64,000 bases of DNA from Adenophora triphylla var. japonica. Its lineage: Eukaryota > Streptophyta > Magnoliopsida > Asterales > Campanulaceae. Below, piece after piece: positions 19,278 to 30,645 of this stretch (the first letter of the stretch is position 1; every line of letters begins with the position of its first letter). The stretch lies in the NCBI GenBank assembly GCA_022495995.1, contig JAFEMH010001360.1, forward strand, positions 422,882 to 486,881, written 5' to 3'. The position numbers and the translations under genes are program-made. Under the pieces are notes generated by a model that had not been told where the DNA came from, searched no databases, and saw nothing but the letters and a program-made list of their open reading frames with translations.

Positions 19278-21649
19278 ATGGATAATCTTCCAGATTGGGT
19301 CAACGATGTGATTTCCATGATGGGTCGCCCAGATCATCAACCTTTGGGCTCGTATTCCGGCGACATTGGTATGGGTGATGCTTTCTTTGGCTATGGCGGA
19401 GGAGTTGATGCTAGTGGCCATGGTGCCGGGGGCAGCCACGGTTCTGGTAGTTTTAGGGGTGGTTATGGCAATATGGGTGGTGGTTTTGATGGTGGTTATG
19501 GAGGTTATGGAGGTGGTGATGATGGCAGCCATGGAGGTTATGGCAGCAGCAGTCATGGCGGCAGTGGTGGCGGGCATGGCGGCAATGGTGGCGGACACGG
19601 CGGTCATGGTGGCGGCAATGGCGGCAGCGGTGGCGGTCACGGCGGCAATGGCGGTGGTAACGGCGGTGATGATGATGAAGAGGAAGGTGATCCTGACGCC
19701 GGGGAGAGCGATAGGAGTGATGCTGGCGGGGACTTTGAGGCTAGGAGGCGGCGGGCTTCGCACAATTATCGACCCTCGAGGCTGCATTTTCTGTTGTACA
19801 ACCAGTCTGACTTTTATCCGGGCTTGGCTTTTCATGGGTCCACCGGACTTCGATCCCGTGTCGGGATGAAGGTACATAATTTTTTATTTAACAACAGAAT
19901 ATTTCATGCATGTACAAAGTGTTTATTATTTTAAATGCGAGTAATGACACATACCTGTGCTGTGTTTACCTGCAGGGGAAGAAGATGAAGGGACGCAACT
20001 CCCTTAAGGCGGTCGGAGAGTTGTGGGCGGCCTTGCCGGCCGGTGAGGGTAGTCCTCGGGAGCGAGTACAGAGCTTGGGGTTGGCCCCCTTTTTTGACAT
20101 GGTCCTGCAGATGGGCCAGACCAGGAAGTGCACTGCGGTGGTGAAGGCGTGTCGGGAGTTTTGGTGGGACACGACACATACCTTCCATTTGAGTTGGGGG
20201 GAGGTCACGATCACTCCTACAGACTTCGCCGTTCTTACCGGCTTGAGGTTCACAGACATAGCACTGCCCTTTGATGATACTCTTCATGCTGATCCGGCTC
20301 ATCAGGTTCAGTTGTTTGGTGCTAGCTTGGGCTCGAGTAGGAATTTTGGTGTTGATGCGGGGAAGTTGTACAGGATGGTTAGGGCTGCTATTGATCAGTA
20401 CAGGGCTGGCCGGTACGGGCTTGACGCACTTGTCAGGGGATTCCTTTGGTACGGAGTCTCAGTGGCGCTCTTTCCCAACTCGGGCCCAGTATGCCGATTT
20501 TCTTTGTTGGGTGCTTTAGTGGACTTGGATCTGGTACGAGATATCTCCTGGGGAGGGGCCGGCTTGGCCGAGCTGTATCGGGCCCTGGATACTGTCTCGA
20601 GGTCTAATACCTCTTCCTTTGACGCTTTTCAGTTTGTTCTGGAGGTATGCCAACTTTCATCATTTTCATTGTCCTCTTACTTGTTACTTGTTTTTCTGTC
20701 TTTATAAATATCTGCTTTCCGTGTCTTTTGCAGGCATGGATCTATGAGATTTTTGGCGTCGCACCGTTCACTTTGCGGGACCAGACTCGGGATGTGCCCG
20801 TCTTGCGGTACTGGAGGAAGGAGAATCGGATTGAGGGGTTCCTAAAGACGGTTCGTGAGTCCGATTTGAGGGCTGCTCTTGATGGCCCCAGTAGGCCCGA
20901 GTTCTTGCTCTATCCTTGGACACCTGAGGCTTCGGAGACGGTTGGTGCTGTCCGGGATGTGACTGCTTCCCGCAGATTGTTGGTTGGGCTGCTTGCTGAT
21001 GAGATGTATTTGGACGAGCGGGTGGCGAGACAGCACTATGCGTGGGCTCCGCTTTATGCGCCCCAACATCCTCCGAGGAATATGTGGTATCCGAACCGGT
21101 TGGCGAGGAGGGCGGAGTATCTGCATGGGGTCCCTGCTCATCAGTTCCGACTTGATATGGACTATGCGGACTTTGTGGCGCTTTTTCTGAGATCACCGCA
21201 GGTGGTGAGGCGGACTGCTGAGGCTGCCGAGGCTGCTGGTATAGGGGATCAGGGTTTGGTTATCCCTGAGCCGATGGGTGCTGCACATCCCGAGATTGTA
21301 GATATGCCTCCATTTCCCGACCACTTCTTTGTGCATATGGCCGACGGGGAGGTGAGGGTAGACTTGACACCCACAGAGGCTGACGAGGTCAAGGGTGCTC
21401 AGCTTCCTCCGGGCGGTGCCGGCGGGGTATGCCTCTTACTTTTCCTTCTTATGCATCGATCATTATGTTTTAGCCATGGTGTAACTCTCGCGCCTGATTA
21501 TGTAGGTCACCCGAGATTCTTATGTGCGGGCTGTGAGGCAGACCAATGTACTGAGCCGTCTGGCCGAGGAGTGCAAGTGCAGCACTTTCCTGCCAATCCC
21601 GGAGGTCAGTGGACGTGGATCCGGCGCAGCGGAGACGGAGATCCCATGA
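19278..21649 (+). CDS. Plant mobile domain (PMD, MAIN-like) protein, four exons
   Basis: Start ATG at 19278 (CCATGG context). Exons 19278-19871, 19976-20644, 20734-21426 and 21506-21649, joined by three GT-AG introns of 79-104 bp, all phase 0, give about 699 aa with no stop. Residues 30-150 are Gly/His/Ser-rich repeats followed by an acidic stretch (DDDEEEGDPD). The PMD follows: SLGLAPFFDMVLQMGQTRK, then FHLSWGEVTITPTDFAVLTG (exon 2), LWYGVSVALFPNSG, then in exon 3 RYWRKENRIEGFLKTVRESD, YAWAPLYAPQHPPRNMWYPN, DYADFVALFLRSPQ. Arabidopsis MAIN/MAIL proteins act in nuclear silencing and genome stability; PMD genes are also known in transposons. It is antisense to the host retrotransposon. An aORF role is inferred; function here is unknown. 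Confidence 0.85.
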
Positions 21650-23929
21650 TGAGGGTAGCTCGACATCCAGATTTTCCCGCGGTCGCGCTTCGACCTCCCG
21701 TCGGGGTCTTTAGGACTTTTTATTTTGTAGTATCTGTAGGGAAAAAGTAGGAAAGAAGCATGCAGACTCTATTTTTTTTATGCTGACTCACTGATGTAAA
21801 TGCTTTATGTACAAGCTTAATGAGTTAATTTGAATGTTTCTATTTTCTATTTATGTACATTGCAATGAAAAGTTATCCTAGAAATTGACGTATAAGGCAG
21901 TTACCCTATGGTTTAGAGAGGGGTTTAGGCTCGAACCTAGGCTTGAGGCTAGGGTTTAGAAAGGTACTTGTCTCCTAGGCTTTAGGCTAGGGTTTAGAAA
22001 GGTACTTGTCTCCTAGGCTTGAAGCTAGGGTTTAGAAAGGTACTTGTCTCCTAGGCTTGAGGCTTGGGTTTAGATTTGTGGCACTTCTGAACAAGGCAAT
22101 TTGAGCAAAAAGGTTATGGTTTAAGCAGGGCGAGGCTGAGTAGGTGTTTTATGATAGAAGATGGGGTTGGATAATTTTGATGTCCAGAGATGAGGGGTAG
22201 GACCGAGTCATCTTGAGAGTCACAGAGAGGCGTCTTTGGTAGACTTGAAGAGTTTTGAAAATTTGTGGAGACCAAAGAGTGATTTTGTAAACAAGGTGCC
22301 AAAGAGGGTGGCATTTTGAAAGTATGTTATTTTGATAAGGAGACCTTATGATTAATTATATTTCTAACTAACTCAAAGAGTTTGCCACATGCTGATCTTG
22401 ATGACAAGGGATGCCCTTCTTGCTAGATATGACTTCGTTGGAGCCACGATTCTTGTTAGAGCCCTTGGCCTTTTCTGAAGAATCACATAGTCGACCTATT
22501 TCCGTTGAGGGGAGCCTCAATGTTTGATGAAGTGACCTTGGCGAAGCCCCAGTTGATAATGCAAAGCAAACCTGAAGGGAATCTGGTAAAGAAAGCCTGA
22601 GAGAACAGCTTAACAAAAGCCCCGGCTTGGAGAGATTTAATGTATCCCTATTGCAGACAGAGTCATCTTGCGGCCATGGAGGCGACCCCTCGTTTTGAAC
22701 AATAGTCAATCAGTCACTTGGACAAGACTCGGAAATGCATATGTGCAGGGGCACATTTTTTCGAAAGTGGGAATGGATCTCGAATTCGTGTATGACACTC
22801 TCGCTTTTTGGGTTTGACTCTTTTGGGAGAGTATAAGCATCACTAGGTGTAGAAAAGTGTATGGAAGCCCCCGCCGACGTAAAGACGATGTTTGGCTCTT
22901 CCTAGATTGTAGAAAAGAAGACTTGTCGAGACATTTGAAGACTTGTTTTATTCAGAATTATGTTTTGATTGCTCGAGAATGGACCTCACTGATTGGTTTA
23001 TCAAATTCCAATTATATAAGTAAACAAATAATGACTGCTTTGATTAGAAGTTGGAAATCTGGCTTGACTTTTGGAAGGAGAAGGATGTTCCGTTGTTGCT
23101 TGCTGCTCTGGGCTGTTTGGTGGTAATTTTCGTGCAGGCTGCCACTGCATTGATCTTCTTTATGGGAAAGAATGAAAAATAGAAAAAAGACTGGAGTGGA
23201 AGAAACAAGACTGGAGTGGAAGAAAAATTGGGATTTGACTGATTATAGCCCCTTCTATTTTTCTGTCTTTCAATTCAAGATTCGTTGCTCCTTTGTTCTC
23301 ACAAGCCGAGGGGAGTAGTCCCTGGCACGCGTCTCCTTGCTTTTATCGGAGTGCCGCTGAGAGGCACGGATGCGAAGCCCCAGTGAGACTTTTGCAGACA
23401 GTGTTTGAAGAGTCGAATAAACGAATTTCAAGAATAGGACGAGTTCCCAAACTTGGCGAGAGTATGCAATATGCTCACATAGGATAACAAGTGACTCAGA
23501 ATGAGAATGCCATCCGGTAGAGGTTGTAGCTGGTCTTTGGGTTGTGATCGATCATTGGGTGATGCTTAACATGACCTCTTAAAGTGAGAGGTTGGCTGAG
23601 CCTTTTGCTGAGAGGTTGGTTTGCGGGATGTGTTTGGGATCTCTAAGGTGAAGGGATTTTCTTGTTGTTGCTTCTCCAGAACCTCTAAGAGCGAGGTTAA
23701 CTTTGATTTTGACAAGGTCAAGGGTGGTGATGGGATCCTCTAAAAGTGAGAGGATGGACTTTGAAATTGGTTTACGGGATTCGTCCAAGAGGGAATCTTT
23801 GTTGCTTCTTTTCGCGAGTTCGTTGTGATTTTAGCAGGTAACTTGATCACGATAGGACTTTCACTCGATGTCTCATTTTCACAACCTTTCAGCAGGTAAC
23901 TTGATCACGATAGGACTTTCACTCGATGT

Positions 23930-23961
<32 letters not shown>

Positions 23962-25034
23962 GTTTGACACCCTCTTCTCGAGGAAAGCCTTCGGACTCGT
24001 TTGCTTGCGATAGCCCCTAGCGTATGCTTTAGGATGTTTTTTACCTTTTCCCTCTTGGGCTTGGAGGTGGTTCCTTCTTTTGTGAGTCGAGGGAGCCCTT
24101 TGTCTGAGTTTCTTCTGCATTCCGCCTTTCTTGAGCTTGGAGGTGATTACTTCCTTTGTGAATCAAGGGAGCCCCTAGTATGGGCTTCTTCCTTAGGGTC
24201 TCAAAACTTGTCGATCTTGAAATGAAAGGGTATTATTTAGTGAGGATAAGGTTATGGCTTCCTATGGTGAGAGGTTTAAGCTTCAATCGCTACTGGATAG
24301 CATTCTCAAAAGAGTATTTTAAAAATAAATGCAAACTCATTTAACCGACTTATTAATGTAAGGCAAAATATATTCAGACCATGAGAAAGATATGTGAGCA
24401 TATTCAATGAAAGCTTATCGATCAAATGGAAAATCAGAGGAGACGCGAGATTTGGGGGTTGGTGAGCCCCAAGTTGATATTCATGTAGCACTTGTGAAGG
24501 ATAAGAACAACTCCTTGCATCTTCTTTAAATTGCAGTGGCGTGAGCAGCTATTTTCTGATGATGAGCAACAACGGTCTTTGCTTATCTTGATCATATGAA
24601 AAGGATGTTTAAGTGGGGGAGAGTGTATTTGGGGAAGTGTATGCTCGAGGGAGCATAGAGGGTGCGTACAAGGAGAGAGTTTGGAGATAGTGCATGAAAA
24701 GTATATGGTGGAGTATGGAGGGAGTATATGAGAGAAAGGTGCATAGAGGTGGTGTATATGAGGAAGGGACAGTGAGTTGTTTACTCCAATCAAAGCGTTC
24801 ATTCATTGTTTACTTTATTAGCCGGTGAGTTTATCAGTGAGATTAGCAACCAAGTGATAATTATAAATAAAACAACCTTCTTGAAAGTAATGCGAGATTA
24901 TGTCTCAAGTCTAGAGAGAAAAGGAAGAAAGACCTTTTTTATTATTGAAGTAACTAATCTAAAGTGGACATTACATACCAATGCCCAAAGTGGAAGTAAG
25001 AAAGACACACTAGAACCTACAAGACTGAATGAAT
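21650..25034 (-). other. Tat-2 internal non-coding centre
   Basis: No pol domain in any frame. A 55-60 bp unit with GGGTTTAGAAAGGTACTTGT and CTCCTAGGCTT recurs three times at 21950-22075. The words AAGCCCCAGT and GAGAGG/AGAACCTCTAAGAG recur at 22540-23760. A 45-bp sequence (AGCAGGTAACTTGATCACGA...) is duplicated 59 bp apart at 23833 and 23891, before a T run of about 30 (23931-23960). TTGGGCTTGGAGGTG(G/A)TT words at 24055 and 24134 form another degenerate repeat. Tat-4 has comparable GGGGCTTTGCCAAGCC sequence at 62.2 kb. Confidence 0.6.
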
Positions 25035-25818
25035 CTAAATCCTTCCTTGAAGTACGAGGGTTTCTTCATCAATGAGGCCTTGGTTGATCAAACTTTGAAT
25101 CAAGCGTTTTAGCTGCTTACAGTTGTCAGTGGTACGCCCATCGTACTTGTGGTATTTGCAAAACTTGGATGTATCCAAGTTAGCTCTCCTATTAATAGGC
25201 TTGTAATTCTCGAGCGGCTTGATCAAACTCTTTCCCACCAAAATGTCGAAGAACTCACCCACAGGCATTCCCAAGTCATCAAAATGTTCCTTGTTGATCT
25301 TCTTCTCTTGGATTGAATTTGGGGGTGACTCGGGTATTGGTGCCCTTCGTCGGTTGGTGGCCACAGCAGGCATTTTGAATGAGAAATTACGATGCGTTGA
25401 ACCATAAGTGGGACCACAAGCATGTGGATGGTAGGGACTCGAATTGAACAGGAGGAGGAACTCTTCTCAAGTATTCCTGAATGTAAGACAAATGGTGCTG
25501 CTCAATTTCATGCATGTCTTTGAGGAGGTTGATCACTCCCAACCTCATGTTTGAGACTTCTTTGAGGGCTTCAATGCTTTTCTCCAGAGACATGATGTGG
25601 AATTCTGTAAGAACATATGGCGGAGTCAAACCAATGAGTTGAATTAGATTCATAATTAATCTTAAGGCATCCTTGAGAAAATATTTGACCTCCACAATTT
25701 TGAGTTTGACCGGGCTGAAGTTGCCTACGTAACCCTTACCATTTAAGATACGAGTCTCAGTCACCGTAGTTCGAGGGGGATGAATGTAAAAGAGGAAGAT
25801 GACTCGATCCTTGGTCAA
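25035..25818 (-). pseudogene. Tat-2 gag remnant
   Basis: Two minus frames. 25387-25818 (143 aa) includes EALKEVSNMRLGVINLLKDM and the linker region; 25035-25373 (112 aa) holds HFDDLGMPVGEFFDILVGKS, LIKPLENYKPINRR and the knuckle KFCKYHKYDGRTTDNCKQLK, closely parallel to the Tat-1 gag end (PLGQVFEALVKRNLLKPLEN; CAFHNYPGHTTDNC). A frameshift separates them. Only the C-terminal third of gag remains; the main capsid fold was not found. The polyprotein stops right after the knuckle, where protease should start. Confidence 0.75.
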
Positions 25819-26720
25819 ATGAGGGTGATCTAGGTGAGTTAATTTGGGCTTGGGTGAGGATTGGCCTTGGTTGGTCTTTGGCTGAAGGGTGCTAGAGATA
25901 AAGGATCTAAACTATGGATGGTTTTAAGGCTAAGGGAGCAGACTATGGAAGGTTCAAGAGATGAGAGGTAGAACTTTGAAGGGTCCTAGATTGAAGGATA
26001 GTTAAGCATTTTATTTACAAAAAACTTTTTATAGAACCTACTCTTGGTTGGAAGGGATACCCCTTTTTCGCAACTAACTAAATGTCCTAAAGTGGTGGAT
26101 CCTAACGACTAACCGTCTCATATAGACATTTAATATGATATTTATGGAAAGTACTACAGACCCATGATAGGACAAGATCAAGCATTCAAACTTTACATGG
26201 TACGTCCTTTAAAAGGAAAATCAATTTTTTTAGTGCCTTTATTTTCTTTATAGATCTTGACTTATCATTGATTCGTAGTGACTTAACACAAAGACCTTAT
26301 TAATTGTCTACATGAAAATGCTAGTCAAACCAACCGGTCACGGGGAGTGTACTCCTAGCAAAGTGGGTGACACAAGGGTTAGGTTTCAGGCTCCCACCGT
26401 GCAGCCGAAGCGCACTGATGAGTGGATGGCCAAGTGAGACTCGGAAGGGAGGCGACATGATCACCACACTTCCCGCACTTTGGCTTCTCCGAAGGGTTAA
26501 GGGTGTCTGTGCAGTGTGACACGGACTCTAGTGGTAGTGTGAGGTAAAAAGTCTAATTCTTTTTTTAAAGAAAAAAGAGAAAGATTTTTTTTATTTACAT
26601 GAGATGCATGCATGCAATACAACAGTTAAGAATAGAAGAAAAAGAAAAAGGAAGTAAAATACAACACCAAACAAGAAAACGAAAGTCTGACCCACTTAGT
26701 TTGAAAAAATTTCAAAACAG
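25819..26720 (-). other. Tat-2 leader
   Basis: Non-coding leader between PBS and gag. Its AACC(A/G)ACCGGTCACGG(G)GAGTG segment at 26332-26352 matches, in inverted orientation, 45345-45372 of the Tat-5 leader. A/G-rich sequence at 26560-26690 precedes the PBS. Confidence 0.6.
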
Positions 26721-26738
26721 TCCCCAGCGGAGTCGCCA
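26721..26738 (-). other. Tat-2 primer binding site
   Basis: Minus strand TGGCGACTCCGCTGGGGA, one base after the 5' LTR end. It is identical to the PBS of Tat-4 (48858-48875) and close to that of Tat-5. Probably tRNA-Arg type as in Tat/Ogre elements; tRNA identity is from memory. Confidence 0.85.
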
Positions 26739-26739
26739 C

Positions 26740-28115
26740 TGTGAATACCCCGTCCCGATGCAACGCGCATTCGGAGGTTTGAAATAAATGATTATGGAAA
26801 GTCGGACCGAAATGGGATATTCATTCAAGTGACACTCGATTTAAACCATATTAAAATATTAGTTTAATTTTGAGAGTCGCCACGCCACTTTGATATAGCC
26901 CAAAGCTTTGAAAAAAGGCTAAACAGTTAATTGGGTTCGGGGGTCAAATTACAACAAAAGAAGAAACGCGATCACTCCTATTGCCCGACGGATCGGTCTT
27001 TCTAGCATGTGGGGTGTTGGTTGTGTGCGGTGTTTACGGGAATAGATAGAAGAAATGGGATCATGCATAAGGAGGAGGGGAGAGAAATAATTAATTAATG
27101 ATCACACCCTAGAACCTTTGAGTTAGGCCCTCGGAAGGTGCACTAATCAACGTTCATCCTTGGGGGATTGTTGATCATGGGACAATTATAACTAAGGTGG
27201 AAGGTAAGAAATAGTTCCTAGATCCATTGGGTTTTCTTGGGCGAAACCTTAGATCATCCTCGGCTATAGCATATTTAAATATATTAAAAAGGTCCTAAAT
27301 CTAACATAAAGGCACAATTAAAATATAATAAGCATGCGAATATTATGGCAATAATAATAATAAGGAACAAAATATTAATAAGAGCCTTACCAATTGTAGC
27401 AAGACTTTGGGACCGAATCTAGGGCGATTCGAAGGAAATGGAGAGAAATACGGACGAAACAAGTGTAGTCCTCGTTTCACCGGAATAAATTGTGTGTCAA
27501 AAGCTGATACCGGGCACCCCTATTTATAGTGCTTCGATAATTGGGCTGGGCTGGGCTAGATGAAGGGTCGATCGGCCCTAAATATAAGGGTCGATCGGCA
27601 CAAAAAGGAAGGGTCGATCGGCCTTAAAAATAAGGTCCGATCGGCACTTAAAATAAGGTTCGATCGGCACTTAATATAAGTAAAGCTTATCTTAAATGAA
27701 TTGGGCCGATCGGCCAAATATTGATTCTTTAGTCTTGGCCCAACCACTTCTGCCTTGGCCCAAATGACCTTGAATGGCCGGCCACCTTGTGTCCTTGGCC
27801 TAGCATAGCTCGGCCACTTCCAGCAAAGCCTTGGCCACATTTTGGTATAGTTATTATTCGTTTCGTCTCGCACTTTTGCAACCGCACTTTGACCACTTTA
27901 ATGACTTCTTTTGCACTTCGCTCTTTGGGATTTTATTCTTCATTTTGACCCAGGAATTTTTATATATCAAATTCGTCCCAAATTTCCATATTTTCCAGTT
28001 TAGTCCCTGAATTTCCAATAAATTCCAACTTGGTCCAAAAGCTTCCAAATGCCAGTTTAGTCCCAGATTTTCCCGAATTGCACTTCAGTCCCTTTTTTCG
28101 GACCGGGTACTAACA
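26740..28115 (-). repeat. Tat-2 5' LTR
   Basis: 1376 bp, near-identical to 16602-17972. The visible length difference is an extra GGGCT unit near 27545-27555. TATA box and the palindrome grid (from 27565) are intact, so the promoter could be functional. TSD AGAGA follows at 28116-28120. Confidence 0.95.
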
Positions 28116-28120
28116 AGAGA

Positions 28121-29355
28121 GAAGAATGAGAGAAATGAGAGAGAGAGAGAAAAGGTTTTATTATTTTGATAAACTCAAAATAAAGAGAGAGAAATGAGGA
28201 GAGAGAGATTTGAGGGAGGGAGGGAGGCGCAGAGAGTAAAGAAAGAAAAAAAAAATAGGATTTTGCTATGATGAATTTGGACCATAGGATTGTGTGTGAT
28301 TAATGGTTCAGATTGATTAAAATGTTAATCCATGTGAACATAAAACAACCAATCAAGTGAAAATGTGTTTGTGTTTCCTTGGATGAATTTGGGCCATTAG
28401 ATCTAATTATTTGTTATGTATTTAATGATTAAGATTTTACTAAACCTAATAATCCACGTGAATGTTTGGGTTCAATGACTTATTGCCACCTCTTATTTTT
28501 ATTTATTTATCATCAAAATTCTCTTTATGTTTATAATAATTAGCAAAAATAATAAATAACAAAAATTATAATTTATCTTTCAAAAAACAATAATAATTAA
28601 ATATAAAATAATATTATATTATATATACTATACCCAATACCTTTTATGAATATAATAAATATTTTGAACTTTTTTAGTATTGAAGTTTTTTTTCAAAAAG
28701 TTATATAAAAAAAGTTAGAAAAAAACTAAACAAATGAAAGTATAATTGATTTAAAAAAAACATAATAATAAAGATAAAAATAAAAAAATATTTTAGATTT
28801 TTTTTATTACTGAAATTTACAAAAAGTTATCTAAAATATTTACATGCTTTTATTTGATTTACCCAAAATTTTAGTTAAAGTAGTATGTCTAATATCAGTT
28901 TTTTAAATAATTTTTTTGAAAAAAAAACTTTCTTAATAAAAAAAGTCTAAAACATTTATCTCTATTGGATGTATATGAGTTAATGGTTTAGATTGTGTTG
29001 GGGGCTCAATCCATGTGAACATTTGTAAGCCAATCAAATAAAAATGTGTTGTGCTTTGTTAAATGAAATTTGGACTATTGGATTTAATTGTTTGTGATGT
29101 ATTTAATGGTTAAGATTTAGATTGACTAGTGATTTATGTGAATATATGTGTTTCATGTGAATATAAAAGAAAAATAATAATATTAATTATTATATAAAAA
29201 ACTATTATTTAAGTTTTTTTAAAAGAAATGATAGTAAATAGAAATAATTCAAAATATAAATAATATTAGATAAAAAAATAATATTTAAGATCTTGATAAA
29301 AAAAATACTTGATAATAACACTAGAAAATTTAAAAAAAAATAATTAATCTTTTAA
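28121..29355. other. AT-rich intergenic DNA with a degenerate 200-bp repeat
   Basis: GA-rich start (28116-28250), the other half of the target locus of Tat-2. Segments 28260-28500 and 28960-29160 are degenerate copies of each other (ATTAATGGTT(C/T)AGATTG, AATCCATGTGAACAT, CCAATCAA(A/G), GTATTTAATG(A/G)TTAAGATT). The rest is poly-A/T with no gene seen. Confidence 0.5.
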
Positions 29356-30330
29356 ACCTCATATACCCTAAACCCTATACTCTATACCCTATACCCAATA
29401 TCCTATACCCTATAGGGTATACCCTTATACCCTATAGGGTATACTTTTAAACCTCATATACCCTAAACCCTGTACTCTATACCCTATACCCACTATCCTA
29501 TACCCTATAGGGTATACCCTATAGGGTATAGGGTATACCATATAGGGTATAGCCTATAGGGTATACTCTATACCATATACCCTATACCCTATAGGATATA
29601 CCCTATAGGGTATAGGGTATACCCTAAAGGGTTATAGGGTATACCCTATACCCTATAGGATATACCCTATAACCTATAGGGTATACCCTATACCATATAG
29701 GGTATACCCTAAAGGGTTATAGGGTATACCATATACCCTATAGGATATACCCTATAACCTATAGGGTATACCCTATACCATATACCCTATACCCTATAGG
29801 GTATACCCTATACCCTATACCTTATATGGTATACCTTATAGGGTATAGGGTATATGGTATAAGGTATACCCTATAGGGTATATCCTATAGGGTATAGGGT
29901 ATAGGATATAGGGTATACCCTATAGGGTATAAGGTATATGGTATAGGGTATACCCTATAGGGTATAGGGTATACCCTATAGGGTATAGGGTATAGTGTAT
30001 ACCCTATAGGGTATAGGGTATAGGGTATATACCCTATACCCTATACCCTATACCCTATAGGGTATAGGGTATATGGTATAAGGTATACCCTATAGGGTAT
30101 ATCCTATAGGGTATAGGGTATAGGGTATAACCTATAGGGTATAGGGTATATGGTATAGGGTATATCCTATAGGTTATAGGGTATACCCTATAGGGTATAC
30201 CCTATAGGGTATAGGGTATATGGTATAGAGTATACCCTATAGGTTATAGGGTATAACCTATAGGATATAGGGTATAGGGTATACCCTATAGAGTATTGGG
30301 TATATGGTATAGGGTATACCCTATACCATA
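29356..30330. repeat. CCCTATA/TATAGGG array
   Basis: About 970 bp made nearly only of the heptamer CCCTATA and its complement TATAGGG, switching strand every one to four units, so that the array is rich in palindromes such as TATACCCTATAGGGTATA. It begins with CCCTAAACCCTATA, the plant telomere heptamer next to the variant. Not a coding region. Confidence 0.9.
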
Positions 30331-30339
30331 GAATATGAA

Positions 30340-30645
30340 CTTGGTATTTGTTTTGTACCATTTTTTATTCGGTTCATTTCGCAATTTTGCCGTCACACTT
30401 TAGCCACTATAAAAAATTCTTTTGCACTTCGCTCTTTGAGATTTTATTTTTCACTTTAGCCCATGAATTTTTATAATTCAAATTCGTCAAAATTTCCATA
30501 TTTCCAATTTAGTCCCTGAATTTCCAAAATTTCCACTTTGGCCCTTGAACTTCCAAATGTCAGTTTTGTCCCAGATTTTCCAAAATTGCAATTTGATCCA
30601 AAAGCTTCCAAAGTACGCTCCAATCCTCCGTTTTATCAGTAATTG
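30340..30645 (-). repeat. Diverged Tat LTR (U3) relic
   Basis: Collinear with 17700-17945 of the Tat-2 LTR: TTCTTTTGCACTTCGCTCTT, TTTAGTCCCTGAATTTCCAA and CCAAATG(C/T)CAGTTT blocks in the same order and orientation, at perhaps 80 percent identity. No LTR ends or TSD were found, so it is an old truncated copy. Confidence 0.7.

Larger units (their letters stand above)
16602..28115 (-). mobile_element. Tat-2: complete, pol-less Tat element carrying an antisense PMD gene
   Basis: About 11.5 kb, minus orientation: 5' LTR at 26740-28115, PBS at 26721-26738, leader, gag remnant (25035-25818), non-coding centre, antisense PMD gene (19278-21649 on plus), minisatellites and 3' LTR (16602-17972). The LTRs differ by about a dozen substitutions and one 5-bp indel by eye (near 99 percent identity), so insertion is recent. 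No protease, RT, RNase H or integrase is present, so mobility would need a helper. It split the host locus at 16.6 kb. Confidence 0.92.

Noticed and set aside
19227..19877. Minus ORF (Thr/Ala/Ile repeats) and second plus frame (Met/Val/Ala repeats) over the first PMD exon
   Set aside because: Shadow frames of the GGN-repeat Gly-rich exon; the exon in the chosen frame continues into conserved PMD sequence through good splice sites.
29356..30330. True interstitial telomere repeat
   Set aside because: The unit is CCCTATA rather than CCCTAAA apart from a few units at the start, and strand direction alternates.
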